Below are positions 1-7,597 of a stretch of DNA of 64,000 nucleotides, in pieces. Both the position numbers and the translations under genes were made by a program. Below the pieces are notes generated by a model that was not told the origin of the DNA, made no database searches, and saw only the letters and a program-made list of their open reading frames with translations. Position 1 is the stretch's first letter. Each line of letters begins with the position of its first letter. This DNA is from Bacteroidales bacterium (GTDB lineage: Bacteria; Bacteroidota; Bacteroidia; Bacteroidales; UBA932), in the NCBI GenBank assembly GCA_017458265.1, contig JAFTFV010000025.1, positions 18,558 to 82,557 of the forward strand, given 5' to 3'.

Positions 1-300
1 TACCTCCATTGGCTCCAGCTGCTCCAGGCGGGCTTTCTTTGCTATCTTGTCCTCGCCTTCATCCGCGTCGTTTTCAAGATGGCCAACGTCTGTGATGTTG
101 CGCACATAGCGCACCTTGTATCCCAGATACTTGAGAAGCCGGAAGAGCACGTCGTAGGTCACGCCCGGGCGGGCATGGCCAAGATGGGCGTCTCCGTAAA
201 CGGTGGGGCCGCAGACATACATTCCAACCCTTCCTTCATGGATGGGCTTGAACAGCTCCTTGTTGCGGCTGAGGGTATTTGTAAGAAACAGTGGTTTCAT
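1..300 (-). CDS. cysS: Cysteinyl-tRNA synthetase, N-terminal part (3' end outside window)
   Basis: The reverse strand reads [20 protein letters not shown] from an ATG at 300 and stays open to the window edge, giving the first 100 residues. The class I synthetase signature is clear: [19 protein letters not shown] carries the zinc-binding Cys and the HIGH-type motif (here HLGH) near residues 28-43, and [18 protein letters not shown] follows as in CysRS. The enzyme charges tRNA-Cys in the cytoplasm. The gene is divergent from lysS with about 70 bp between them. Everything after residue 100, including the KMSKS loop and anticodon-binding domain, lies outside the window. Confidence 0.95.
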   Translation of the reverse strand, partial: MKPLFLTNTLSRNKELFKPIHEGRVGMYVCGPTVYGDAHLGHARPGVTYDVLFRLLKYLGYKVRYVRNITDVGHLENDADEGEDKIAKKARLEQLEPMEV

Positions 301-343
301 GCTTATTAGGCTATATATTCACACAAAAGTAGTCTTTTTTTTG

Positions 344-351
344 TATCTTTG
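344..351 (+). promoter_or_regulatory. Bacteroidota-type -7 box TATCTTTG for lysS
   Basis: TATCTTTG fits the Bacteroidota TAnnTTTG -7 consensus exactly and lies 20 bp before the lysS ATG. It follows a run of eight T. No clean -33 TTTG is visible at the usual spacing. The implied leader is only about 10-15 nt. Confidence 0.6.
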
Positions 352-370
352 CAATTCTAACAGATCAGAT

Positions 371-1885
371 ATGGCATATAATGAATTGAATGAGCAGGAG
401 CTCGGCAGACGTGAGTCACTCCAGAAACTTCGTGAACTTGGAATAAATCCCTATCCGGCACCCATGTACCCGGTGAACACCACCACGGTGGAAATAGCAG
501 AAGGCTTCAAGCCGGAGGAAGGCAATTTCCAGGACGTATGCATCGCAGGACGTATCATGAGCCGCCGCATCATGGGCGCAGCATCCTTCATGGAGCTGCA
601 GGACAGTGCAGGCCGCATCCAGGTGTATGTGAAGCGTGACGAAATCTGCCCCGGAGAAGACAAGACCATGTATAACACGGTGTTCAAGAAGCTTCTGGAC
701 ATCGGCGATTTCATCGGCATAAAGGGCTTTGCGTTCTTTACGCAGACGGGCCAGCTTTCAGTTCATGCAAAGGAGCTTACGGTGCTTTCAAAGTCCCTGA
801 GGGTGCTTCCCATCGTGAAGACCGACGCCGACGGCACCGTCCACGACAGCTTTGCCGACCCTGAACTCCGCTACCGCCAGCGCTATGTAGACCTAGTGGT
901 GAACCCCGAGGTGAAGGATACCTTCGTAAAGCGCACGCTCATCATCAACACCATGAGGGAGTGCTTCAATGCCGAGGGCTGCCTTGAGGTGGAAACACCT
1001 ATCCTCCAGGCCATTCCCGGCGGTGCAACGGCACGCCCGTTCATCACCCACCACAACGCCCTGGACGTTGACATGTACATGAGAATCGCCAACGAGCTCT
1101 ATCTGAAGAGACTCATCGTGGGCGGTTTCAGCGGCGTCTACGAGTTTGCCAAGAACTTCCGCAACGAGGGTATGGACAAGACCCATAACCCCGAGTTCAC
1201 ATGTGTTGAGATGTATATCGCATACAAGGACTACATCTGGATGATGGAGTTCACGGAGAAGATGCTGAAAAGGGTTGCAGAGGCCACCGGCGGCGTGAAG
1301 AAGGTCATCGGCGGGAACGAAATCTCCTTCGAGGCTCCTTTCCGCAGGCTGCCCATTCTTGATGCCATAAAGGAATATGCAGGCGTGGACGTGAAGGGAA
1401 TGGACGAGGCTCAGCTCCGTGACGTGTGCAAGAAGCTTAACGTGGAAGTGAGCCCGGAAATGGGCGTAGGAAAGCTCATCGACGCCATCTTCGGCCAGTA
1501 CTGCGAGGAGAAGCTCATCCAGCCTACCTTCGTCATCGACTACCCCGTGGAGATGTCCCCGCTCACAAAGCGCTGCCGATATGACGACACCCTTACTGAG
1601 CGCTTCGAACTCTTCGTTAACGGCAAGGAGCTCGCAAATGCGTATTCAGAGCTCAACGATCCCATCGACCAGCTTGAGCGTTTCGAAGAGCAGGCCGCCC
1701 TCAAGTCCAAGGGTGACGACGAGGCCATGTACATAGACTACGACTTCGTACGCGCCCTCGAATACGGCATGCCTCCCACCTCCGGCATCGGTATCGGCAT
1801 CGACCGCCTTACCATGTTCATGACCGGGCAGGAAAGCATCCAGGACGTCCTCTTCTTCCCCATGATGAGACCGGAAAAGTTCTGA
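371..1885 (+). CDS. lysS: Lysyl-tRNA synthetase, class II
   Basis: A 504-residue protein, the usual length of bacterial class II LysRS, starting [20 protein letters not shown]. The N-terminal OB-fold anticodon domain (about residues 40-150) contains [20 protein letters not shown]. The class II catalytic core shows motif 2 at [20 protein letters not shown] (about residue 262) and motif 3 at [13 protein letters not shown] (about residue 470). It charges tRNA-Lys with lysine in the cytoplasm. The frame stays open upstream, but the ATG at 371 is chosen because it sits just behind the promoter and gives the family N-terminus. The TGA stop overlaps the ATG of the next gene by one base, so the two are probably co-transcribed. 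Confidence 0.97.
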   Translation: MAYNELNEQELGRRESLQKLRELGINPYPAPMYPVNTTTVEIAEGFKPEEGNFQDVCIAGRIMSRRIMGAASFMELQDSAGRIQVYVKRDEICPGEDKTMYNTVFKKLLDIGDFIGIKGFAFFTQTGQLSVHAKELTVLSKSLRVLPIVKTDADGTVHDSFADPELRYRQRYVDLVVNPEVKDTFVKRTLIINTMRECFNAEGCLEVETPILQAIPGGATARPFITHHNALDVDMYMRIANELYLKRLIVGGFSGVYEFAKNFRNEGMDKTHNPEFTCVEMYIAYKDYIWMMEFTEKMLKRVAEATGGVKKVIGGNEISFEAPFRRLPILDAIKEYAGVDVKGMDEAQLRDVCKKLNVEVSPEMGVGKLIDAIFGQYCEEKLIQPTFVIDYPVEMSPLTKRCRYDDTLTERFELFVNGKELANAYSELNDPIDQLERFEEQAALKSKGDDEAMYIDYDFVRALEYGMPPTSGIGIGIDRLTMFMTGQESIQDVLFFPMMRPEKF

Positions 1886-2745
1886 TGGAAACGATAACAT
1901 CGGCACAGAATCCGAAGATAAAGAACCTGCTGCTTCTGCAGGAGAAATCCCGCGCAAGGAAGGAGCAGGGGCTTTTCGTGGTCGAAGGCCGGCGCGAGCT
2001 CGAGCACTGCATCGAGGCCGGATTCCGGGTGCGGACGGTGTTTGTGTGTGAAGAGATTTCTCCACTCCGCTTCGCTCCGGTCGAAATGACAGGGTGCGTT
2101 GCTCCGGTCGAAATGACAGGAAGCGATACTGTCATTCCGAGCGCAGTCGAGGAATCTTGTTTTATAAGGGTGCCGGAGGCGCTGTACCGCAAAATCGCAT
2201 ACAGGGACAGTACGGAGGGCATAGTTGCCGAGGTGGAGTACCGCACCATCGGCCTTGAAGACCTCAAGCTGCCTGAGAATCCGCTCATTTTGGTGCTGGA
2301 GGCGGTGGAAAAGCCCGGAAACCTTGGCGCAGTCCTCAGGACCGCCGATGCCGCCGGGGCCGATGCCGTCATCGTGGCCGATCCACTCACAGACCTTTAC
2401 AACCCGAACCTCATACGGGCTTCCATCGGCGCAGTGTTCACCGTGCCCACTGTCACTGCCCCTACGGAGGATGTGATTCCATGGCTGAAAGCGCGTGGTA
2501 TCCAGATACTTACGGCACAGCTGCAGGATTCGTCCCTCTACTACGACGTGGACATGAAACGCGGCACAGCCATCGTCATGGGCACCGAGTCCACCGGCCT
2601 CACCCAGCCCTGGCGGGAAGCTGCCGATGCCCACATCCGCATACCCATGCTGGGGCGTCTTGACAGCCTTAACGTCTCCGTGAGCGCCAGCATACTGGTT
2701 TATGAGGCGGTGCGGCAGCGCCAGATTATAAATAATCGATACTAA
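1885..2745 (+). CDS. SpoU/TrmH-family RNA 2'-O-ribose methyltransferase with repeat-derived insert
   Basis: A 286-residue SPOUT methyltransferase that should transfer a methyl group from SAM to a ribose 2'-OH in rRNA or tRNA. The N-terminal substrate-binding domain reads KARKEQGLFVVEGRRELEHC, the TrmH/RlmB pattern. The catalytic knot shows LEAVEKPGNLGAVLRTADAA, the IVMGTESTGL loop and LNVSVSASILVYEA. Residues about 57-92 (CEEISPLRFAPVEMTG to IPSAVEESCFI) do not look like the family. They are translated from a dispersed intergenic-type repeat inserted in frame between the two domains, which makes the protein about 30 residues longer than expected. The start overlaps the lysS stop. The exact RNA target cannot be told from sequence. 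Confidence 0.9.
   Translation: METITSAQNPKIKNLLLLQEKSRARKEQGLFVVEGRRELEHCIEAGFRVRTVFVCEEISPLRFAPVEMTGCVAPVEMTGSDTVIPSAVEESCFIRVPEALYRKIAYRDSTEGIVAEVEYRTIGLEDLKLPENPLILVLEAVEKPGNLGAVLRTADAAGADAVIVADPLTDLYNPNLIRASIGAVFTVPTVTAPTEDVIPWLKARGIQILTAQLQDSSLYYDVDMKRGTAIVMGTESTGLTQPWREAADAHIRIPMLGRLDSLNVSVSASILVYEAVRQRQIINNRY
2053..2158. repeat. Dispersed ctgtcattccgagcg-type repeat pair, in frame inside the TrmH-like gene
   Basis: The left arm (2053-2091, gagatttctccactccgctt...) and right arm (2129-2158, ctgtcattccgagcgcagtc...) are inverted copies of the same unit. A partial second left arm (gctccggtcgaaatgacagg) lies between them. The same unit recurs at 8225-8385, 10095-10125 and 57937-57964. The whole block is read through without a stop. 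Confidence 0.85.
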
Positions 2746-2746
2746 A

Positions 2747-3637
2747 ATGAATAGATTTCACGCTTTCCTTTTCCTTGCAGCGCTTGCTGCAGCAGCATGC
2801 AGCAACAAAGACGCAAAGATTGACCTGCAGGCGCACCGCGGAGGTGCCGGGCTCATGCCGGAGAACACTGTGAGTGCAATGAAGAACGCTATCGACCTTG
2901 GGAAGATAAACACCCTGGAATTCGACCTCCAGCTTTCTTCCGACGGGAAGGTTGTGGTGTCGCATGACAACTACTTCCATCCGCGTTATTCAACGCGCCC
3001 GGACGGCACGCTCATTCAGGAGTCAGATCCCAAGGAGTATCTCTTCACCATGCCCTATGACAGCATTACAAAGTACGACGTGGGCATGCGTTTCGTGGAG
3101 CGCTGGCCCGGTCAGACCAAGACTCCGGAAGTGAAACCGCTGGCTACGGACCTTATAGATTTTGCCGAGAAATATGCCGCTGAGGTGCACCACGCCCCGC
3201 TTGGTTACAATGTCGAAATCAAGTCCTGGCCCGGTGACGGGGAAGGAACCCTGTGGCCCGAGTACAAGTACTTCTGCGACAAGTGCATGGAGGTTCTCCT
3301 TTCAAAGAAGCTTGGTGACAGGCTCATTGTCCAGACTTTCGATACCCGCGCCCTCGAGTATCTTCACGAGAACTATCCCGGCACCATCCTCTCTTATCTC
3401 ACAGAGGACGAAACCGACATCGAAACCATCCTTACCCAGATTTCATTCAAGCCTGAGTGGTGGTCTCCCAACCATGAGGTGGTGACTCCTGAAAACGTGG
3501 CATACTGCCATGAACGCGGTATCAAGGTAGTTCCCTGGACGGTTGACGATCCCGCCGAAATCCGCCGCATGGCAGACTGCGGTGCAGACGCCATCATCTC
3601 CAACTATCCCGACAGGCTTATCGAAGTGCTCCGATAA
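2747..3637 (+). CDS. Glycerophosphodiester phosphodiesterase family lipoprotein
   Basis: A 296-residue protein with a lipoprotein signal peptide ending AAAAC (lipidated Cys about residue 18), so it is anchored to an envelope membrane. The GDPD TIM barrel is recognisable from QAHRGGAGLMPENTVSA (catalytic His-Arg and metal-binding Glu), LEFDLQLSSDGKVVVSHD (acidic residues and second catalytic His) and the C-terminal VVPWTVDDPAEIRRMADCGA. The family hydrolyses glycerophosphodiesters to glycerol-3-phosphate and an alcohol. The gene starts one base after the methyltransferase stop and is followed by a hairpin terminator. Its substrate here is not known. Confidence 0.9.
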   Translation: MNRFHAFLFLAALAAAACSNKDAKIDLQAHRGGAGLMPENTVSAMKNAIDLGKINTLEFDLQLSSDGKVVVSHDNYFHPRYSTRPDGTLIQESDPKEYLFTMPYDSITKYDVGMRFVERWPGQTKTPEVKPLATDLIDFAEKYAAEVHHAPLGYNVEIKSWPGDGEGTLWPEYKYFCDKCMEVLLSKKLGDRLIVQTFDTRALEYLHENYPGTILSYLTEDETDIETILTQISFKPEWWSPNHEVVTPENVAYCHERGIKVVPWTVDDPAEIRRMADCGADAIISNYPDRLIEVLR

Positions 3638-3664
3638 CTGTTCGATGCACATATACGCATGATT

Positions 3665-3689
3665 AAGGCAGCCCGGGGAAGGCTGCCTT
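3665..3689 (+). terminator. Hairpin terminator after the GDPD gene
   Basis: AAGGCAGCC and GGCTGCCTT form a perfect 9-bp stem around a 7-nt loop, 27 bp after the stop codon. The following sequence is AT-rich but has no strong T-run, so termination may be partial. Confidence 0.6.
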
Positions 3690-3833
3690 GATTGAATAGT
3701 TTATATGGTTACGTTTTATTTTTCGAATTTTCAACCTTGCACTTTATAGATGCAAATTGTGACGGTTTCGTTTCAAGGTTATGGATTTTTCAGAGTTTTT
3801 GTCGATATTTGTATGGATTAAACGTTCAATATC

Positions 3834-4373
3834 ATGGCAGCTATCATTGTTATCGTACTTGTAGTGCTTCTGGCACTCTGGGTAATTTCTATCCAGAACT
3901 CTCTGGTCAAGGCTGACGAAGTCTGCAACAATGCCCTAAAGCAGATTGCAGTCCAGCAGACATCCCGTTTTGATGCGCTCCAGGCCCTCATCAAGCTCAC
4001 GCGCGAGTACTCTTCCTATGAGGCTGACACCCTCCAGAAGATAGTGGACGCCCGCAAGCAGTCCACCAGCCTGAGCGTTGCCGACGTGGCCGCCAACGAC
4101 GACCTCCTGAAGCAGATAGGCAGCAGGCTCATCGCCGTGGCCGAGGCATATCCCGACCTCAAAGCAAACCAGAACTACCAGCAGACGATGCAGAGCATCG
4201 AAAAGTACGAGGAGAACGTCCGTCTTTCCCGTATGACCTTCAACGACACTGTCACCCGCTACAACCAGCAGGTGAGGGTGTTCCCCACATCACTTGTGGC
4301 CGGTATCCTTGGATTCTCGAAGAGGGAGTACCTGGAAGAGGACAAGTCCAAGAAGGATTATCCCACAATCTAG
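3834..4373 (+). CDS. LemA family protein
   Basis: A 179-residue LemA-fold protein with one N-terminal membrane helix (AAIIVIVLVVLLALWVI) followed by a helical domain facing the periplasm or cell exterior. The LemA pattern is clear in QNSLVKADEVCNNALKQIAV, the YSSYEADTLQKIVDAR stretch and FNDTVTRYNQQVRVFP. The molecular role of LemA proteins is not settled. They are very often encoded next to a DUF2207 or TPM-domain membrane protein, as here, where the DUF2207 gene begins one base after this stop. The 196 bp upstream hold the GDPD terminator and AT-rich sequence that probably carries this gene's promoter. Confidence 0.9.
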   Translation: MAAIIVIVLVVLLALWVISIQNSLVKADEVCNNALKQIAVQQTSRFDALQALIKLTREYSSYEADTLQKIVDARKQSTSLSVADVAANDDLLKQIGSRLIAVAEAYPDLKANQNYQQTMQSIEKYEENVRLSRMTFNDTVTRYNQQVRVFPTSLVAGILGFSKREYLEEDKSKKDYPTI

Positions 4374-4374
4374 T

Positions 4375-6027
4375 ATGAAACGTTTTGTGCCGGCACTTTG
4401 TGCCATGCTGCTGAGTCTCTCGCTTGGGGCCCAGCAGATAAAGGATATAGACATCAGCGTTGTCATCGGCAAAGATGGCAGCGCCACGGTCACCCAGAAG
4501 TGGGACATTGAGGTGACGAGGGGAACCGAGTGGTATCTTCCCATCGGCAACCTTGGCCCCATGACTGTGGGCGGCCTGGAGGTGTATGAGAACGGCACGG
4601 CCTTCGAGAGCGTCGGAGACCGCTGGGACGTGGACTGGTCCCGCTCCCGCAAGACCGGAAAGTGCGGCATCGTGCGAAAGGACAGCGGCGCAGAGCTGTG
4701 CTGGGGCCTTGGTGAATACGGGCGGCACAACTGGACAGTGAAGTATCGCCTTACCGGCCTCGTGCAGGCTTATGACGATGCCGACGCCTTCAACTTCATG
4801 TTCGTGAATCCCGGCATGGAGCCTTCTCCAGAGCATGTGAAACTCACCGTCACTCCCGGCTTCGAATGCCCGGAGTGGACATATGACAACACCCGGGTAT
4901 GGGGCTTCGGCTTCTACGGAGATATCAATGTGAAGGATGGCGCCGTGGTTGCCGAAAGCTCCGAGAGCCTTGGCTACACCGGCAAGGTCATAGCCCTTGT
5001 GAAGTTCTCCAAGGGCATTTTCGAGCCTGCCGTAGTGAAAGGCGGACCGGTACAGGACCTCATAGACAGGGCCCTTGACGGCAGCTCCTACGGGGAGGAC
5101 GACGGTTTCCCCGGCTGGATGGCTTTCCTCACTCTTCTTTTCTTTGGCGGGTTCTTCATTCTTCTCTTCTGGATGTGGATTGCATCGGCCCGCGGATTCA
5201 AGTGGAAGAAGGCGCTCTTCGGGAAGAAGAAAATCGAAGGGTGGTACAGGGATATTCCGCTGGAAGGCAATCTCTTTGCGGCCGAATATCTCCTTGTCAA
5301 GGGCAAGAGGTTCGAGGTGAGCGCCCCTGCGCAGAACATAATCGGTGCACTGTTCCTTCGCTGGATAATGAACGGAAGCGTGCGCGTCCAGCCGGACCCC
5401 ACCTCCTCTAAGCGCGTAAACCTTGCCTTCGTGTCTGAAAACGTATCTGCCGATGACGTGGAGCAGGATCTTTACCGCTTTGCACGAACGGCTTCCGGCA
5501 GCAATCTTGTCCTGGAGAAGAATGAGTTCGAGACCTGGAGCAAGAAGAACTACCAGAAGATGACCGGATGGCCCGACAGGGCCGTAGCCCGCGGCAAGAC
5601 CTGGTTCCATGACAAGAGATACTTCGAGCGTGACGGCGTCTGCAACCTGGACGGCCAGAAGGAGGCCTGTCACCTTATCGAGTTCAAAAATTTTCTTGAA
5701 GATTTCACTATATCTGACCAGCGCGAAGCCGTTGAGGTGAAGATGTGGAAGGACTATCTGGTTTATGCCCAGCTCTTTGGCATTGCTGACAAGGTTGCAA
5801 AGCAGTTCAAGAAGCTGTATCCTTCAGAGTATGCCATGGTAGAGCAGTCCGCAGGCCTTGAGAGCGGTACGCTTTCAAGGACCATCTGGTGGACCAACAA
5901 TATGTCCATGCGCTCCTTCAACACCGCAGTGGCAAAGGCCGGAAACATCAACGGTACCGGCGGCCATACTTCCTTCGGCGGAGGCGGCGGTTTCAGCGGC
6001 GGCGGCTTCGGCGGCGGTGCAAGATAG
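4375..6027 (+). CDS. DUF2207 domain membrane protein, Gly-rich C-terminus
   Basis: A 550-residue protein starting MKRFVPALCAMLLSLSLGAQ, a signal peptide. The extracytoplasmic part begins QQIKDIDISVVIGKDGSATV and matches the DUF2207 N-terminal pattern. A transmembrane helix lies near residues 245-265 (MAFLTLLFFGGFFILLFWMW), then a cytoplasmic region, and the end is a Gly-rich tail (GGGGGFSGGGFGGGAR), as is common in this family. The start at 4375 is chosen over upstream in-frame alternatives because it alone gives a signal peptide and begins one base after lemA. LemA and DUF2207 proteins are thought to work together at the envelope, but the function is unknown. Confidence 0.88.
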   Translation: MKRFVPALCAMLLSLSLGAQQIKDIDISVVIGKDGSATVTQKWDIEVTRGTEWYLPIGNLGPMTVGGLEVYENGTAFESVGDRWDVDWSRSRKTGKCGIVRKDSGAELCWGLGEYGRHNWTVKYRLTGLVQAYDDADAFNFMFVNPGMEPSPEHVKLTVTPGFECPEWTYDNTRVWGFGFYGDINVKDGAVVAESSESLGYTGKVIALVKFSKGIFEPAVVKGGPVQDLIDRALDGSSYGEDDGFPGWMAFLTLLFFGGFFILLFWMWIASARGFKWKKALFGKKKIEGWYRDIPLEGNLFAAEYLLVKGKRFEVSAPAQNIIGALFLRWIMNGSVRVQPDPTSSKRVNLAFVSENVSADDVEQDLYRFARTASGSNLVLEKNEFETWSKKNYQKMTGWPDRAVARGKTWFHDKRYFERDGVCNLDGQKEACHLIEFKNFLEDFTISDQREAVEVKMWKDYLVYAQLFGIADKVAKQFKKLYPSEYAMVEQSAGLESGTLSRTIWWTNNMSMRSFNTAVAKAGNINGTGGHTSFGGGGGFSGGGFGGGAR

Positions 6028-6033
6028 ACAGTT

Positions 6034-7431
6034 ATGGCACTCGAAAACACATCTGCAGAAAGGATAGAAGAACTGGTACTCCGGCAGAGGGAGTTCTTCA
6101 GGACGGGCGTAACCCGTGACATCGACTGGAGACGATTCCAGCTCAGACAGTTCAAGGAAGGCCTCAAGAAGTGGGAAAAACCGCTTTGCGATGCCCTCTG
6201 GCAGGATCTTCACAAGTCCTACGAGGAGGCTTACATGACCGAAATCGGCCTTGTCTACGGAGAGATTGGAGAGGCTGTGAAGAAGGTAGGGAAGTGGGCG
6301 CGCAGAAGGCGTAAACCCACGAACCTTCCGGTGATGCCGTCGGCCTCGTACATAGTGCGGGAGCCGCTTGGCTGCACTCTCATCGTGAGCCCCTGGAATT
6401 ACCCCGTGCAGCTGCTTCTGAACCCACTCGTGGGCGCCATCGCAGCGGGCTGTACGGCCATTTTGAAGCCATCGCCCTACGTTCCCACCGTATCCAAGGT
6501 GATAGAGGATTTCATTGCCGACACCTTCTCCGAAGAGTACGTAGCCGTGGTCCAGGGCAACCGCCTTGTGAACGGCGAGCTCTTCAAGCACCGCTATGAC
6601 CTTGTCTTCCTTACAGGGAGCCCTTCCCTTGGCCGAATCGCCATGGAAGCGCAGGCAAAATACCTCACGCCGATGGTCCTGGAGCTGGGCGGCAAGAGCC
6701 CGTGCATCGTAGACCGGGACGCCAACCTCACTGTCGCCGCCCGCCGCATCGCCTGGGGCAAGTGCCTCAACTCCGGACAGACCTGCATCGCTCCGGATTA
6801 CCTCTTTCTCCACGAGGACATCGCTTCAGTCTTTATAGATGCCTTCAAGAAAGAGCTCGCCGGCCTCTATCCGGACGGCACTGAGAACTCGGACAAATTC
6901 GTCCACATAGTCAAGGAATCGGCCTTTGACAGGCTTGTGGGTTATTTTGCCGATGGTAAAATCGTAGCCGGCGGCCGCTCGGACCGCTCCCGCCTCTGGA
7001 TAGAGCCCACCCTCCTTGCCGATGTGTCCCCGGACGCCCCCGTGATGCAGGAGGAAATCTTCGGCCCCATTTTCCCCATCATGACCTTCAGGAGCAGGGA
7101 AGAGGTGGTGGACTTTGTCACCTCCCGCGAAAAACCCCTTGCCTTCTATTATTTCGGGAACTGTGCCGATGCCTGGGACATCATCTCCAAAACCACATCC
7201 GGCGGCGCCTGCATCAACGATGTCATCATGCACATCGCCAACCCCAACATCCCGTTCGGTGGAGTGGGCAACTCCGGCATGGGGAACTATCACTCGGAGC
7301 GCTCGTTCCTTGCCTTCAGCCATGAACGTTCCGTTGTTAAATCACCCACCTGGATAGATCTCAAGTTCCGCTACATGCCTTACAAGGCCTTCGCGCTCAT
7401 AAAGCGCATGCTGCTTCTTTCCGGCAAATAG
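6034..7431 (+). CDS. NAD(P)-dependent aldehyde dehydrogenase (ALDH3-like)
   Basis: A 465-residue aldehyde dehydrogenase, within the shorter length range of class 3/fatty-aldehyde enzymes, which oxidises aldehydes to carboxylic acids. Diagnostic motifs are IVSPWNYPVQLLLNPLVGAI (cofactor domain), LELGGKSPCIV with the general-base Glu about 217, and NSGQTCIAPDY with the catalytic Cys about 251. C-terminal hydrophobic residues (YMPYKAFALIKRMLLLSG) resemble the membrane-associating tail of fatty-aldehyde dehydrogenases. No targeting signal is seen, so it should be cytoplasmic. It starts 6 bp after the DUF2207 gene in the same direction. The natural aldehyde cannot be inferred. Confidence 0.92.
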   Translation: MALENTSAERIEELVLRQREFFRTGVTRDIDWRRFQLRQFKEGLKKWEKPLCDALWQDLHKSYEEAYMTEIGLVYGEIGEAVKKVGKWARRRRKPTNLPVMPSASYIVREPLGCTLIVSPWNYPVQLLLNPLVGAIAAGCTAILKPSPYVPTVSKVIEDFIADTFSEEYVAVVQGNRLVNGELFKHRYDLVFLTGSPSLGRIAMEAQAKYLTPMVLELGGKSPCIVDRDANLTVAARRIAWGKCLNSGQTCIAPDYLFLHEDIASVFIDAFKKELAGLYPDGTENSDKFVHIVKESAFDRLVGYFADGKIVAGGRSDRSRLWIEPTLLADVSPDAPVMQEEIFGPIFPIMTFRSREEVVDFVTSREKPLAFYYFGNCADAWDIISKTTSGGACINDVIMHIANPNIPFGGVGNSGMGNYHSERSFLAFSHERSVVKSPTWIDLKFRYMPYKAFALIKRMLLLSGK

Positions 7432-7448
7432 CCTGTTTCGACGCGCGC

Positions 7449-7540
7449 GTTGACATTTTGGGCCGTTTTTGCTTCCCTGGACGTCAATGATGACGTTCAG
7501 GGCGACAAAAATGGCATTTTTTGCTGCCCTGGAGGTCAAC
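7449..7540. repeat. Cluster of three 22-bp repeat units in the ALDH-DUF3575 gap
   Basis: The unit TTTTTGCTTCCCTGGACGTC (plus AA) at 7466-7487 recurs directly at 7518-7539 (TTTTTTGCTGCCCTGGAGGT plus CAA) and inverted at 7490-7511. The first and inverted copies make a 12-bp stem, CCCTGGACGTCA with TGACGTTCAGGG, around a 4-nt loop (7475-7502). The direct copies repeat with a 52-bp period. It may act as a terminator for the upstream gene or be a small repeat array. Confidence 0.7.
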
Positions 7541-7556
7541 TTTAGGTATTATTGCA

Positions 7557-7564
7557 TATATTTG
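7557..7564 (+). promoter_or_regulatory. -7 box TATATTTG ahead of the fimbrial operon
   Basis: TATATTTG is a full match to TAnnTTTG and lies 33 bp before the ATG of the DUF3575 gene. It is the only match seen between that gene and the repeat cluster. A -33 element is not clear. Confidence 0.55.
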
Positions 7565-7597
7565 TATTGAATACCCACAAAGTGGGTAAGGGCAGAT

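Noticed and set aside
4252-5673. A 473-codon open frame on the minus strand opposite the DUF2207 gene
   Set aside because: It lies wholly antisense to well-supported LemA and DUF2207 genes and has no family resemblance. Long antisense frames are expected in this GC-rich coding sequence.
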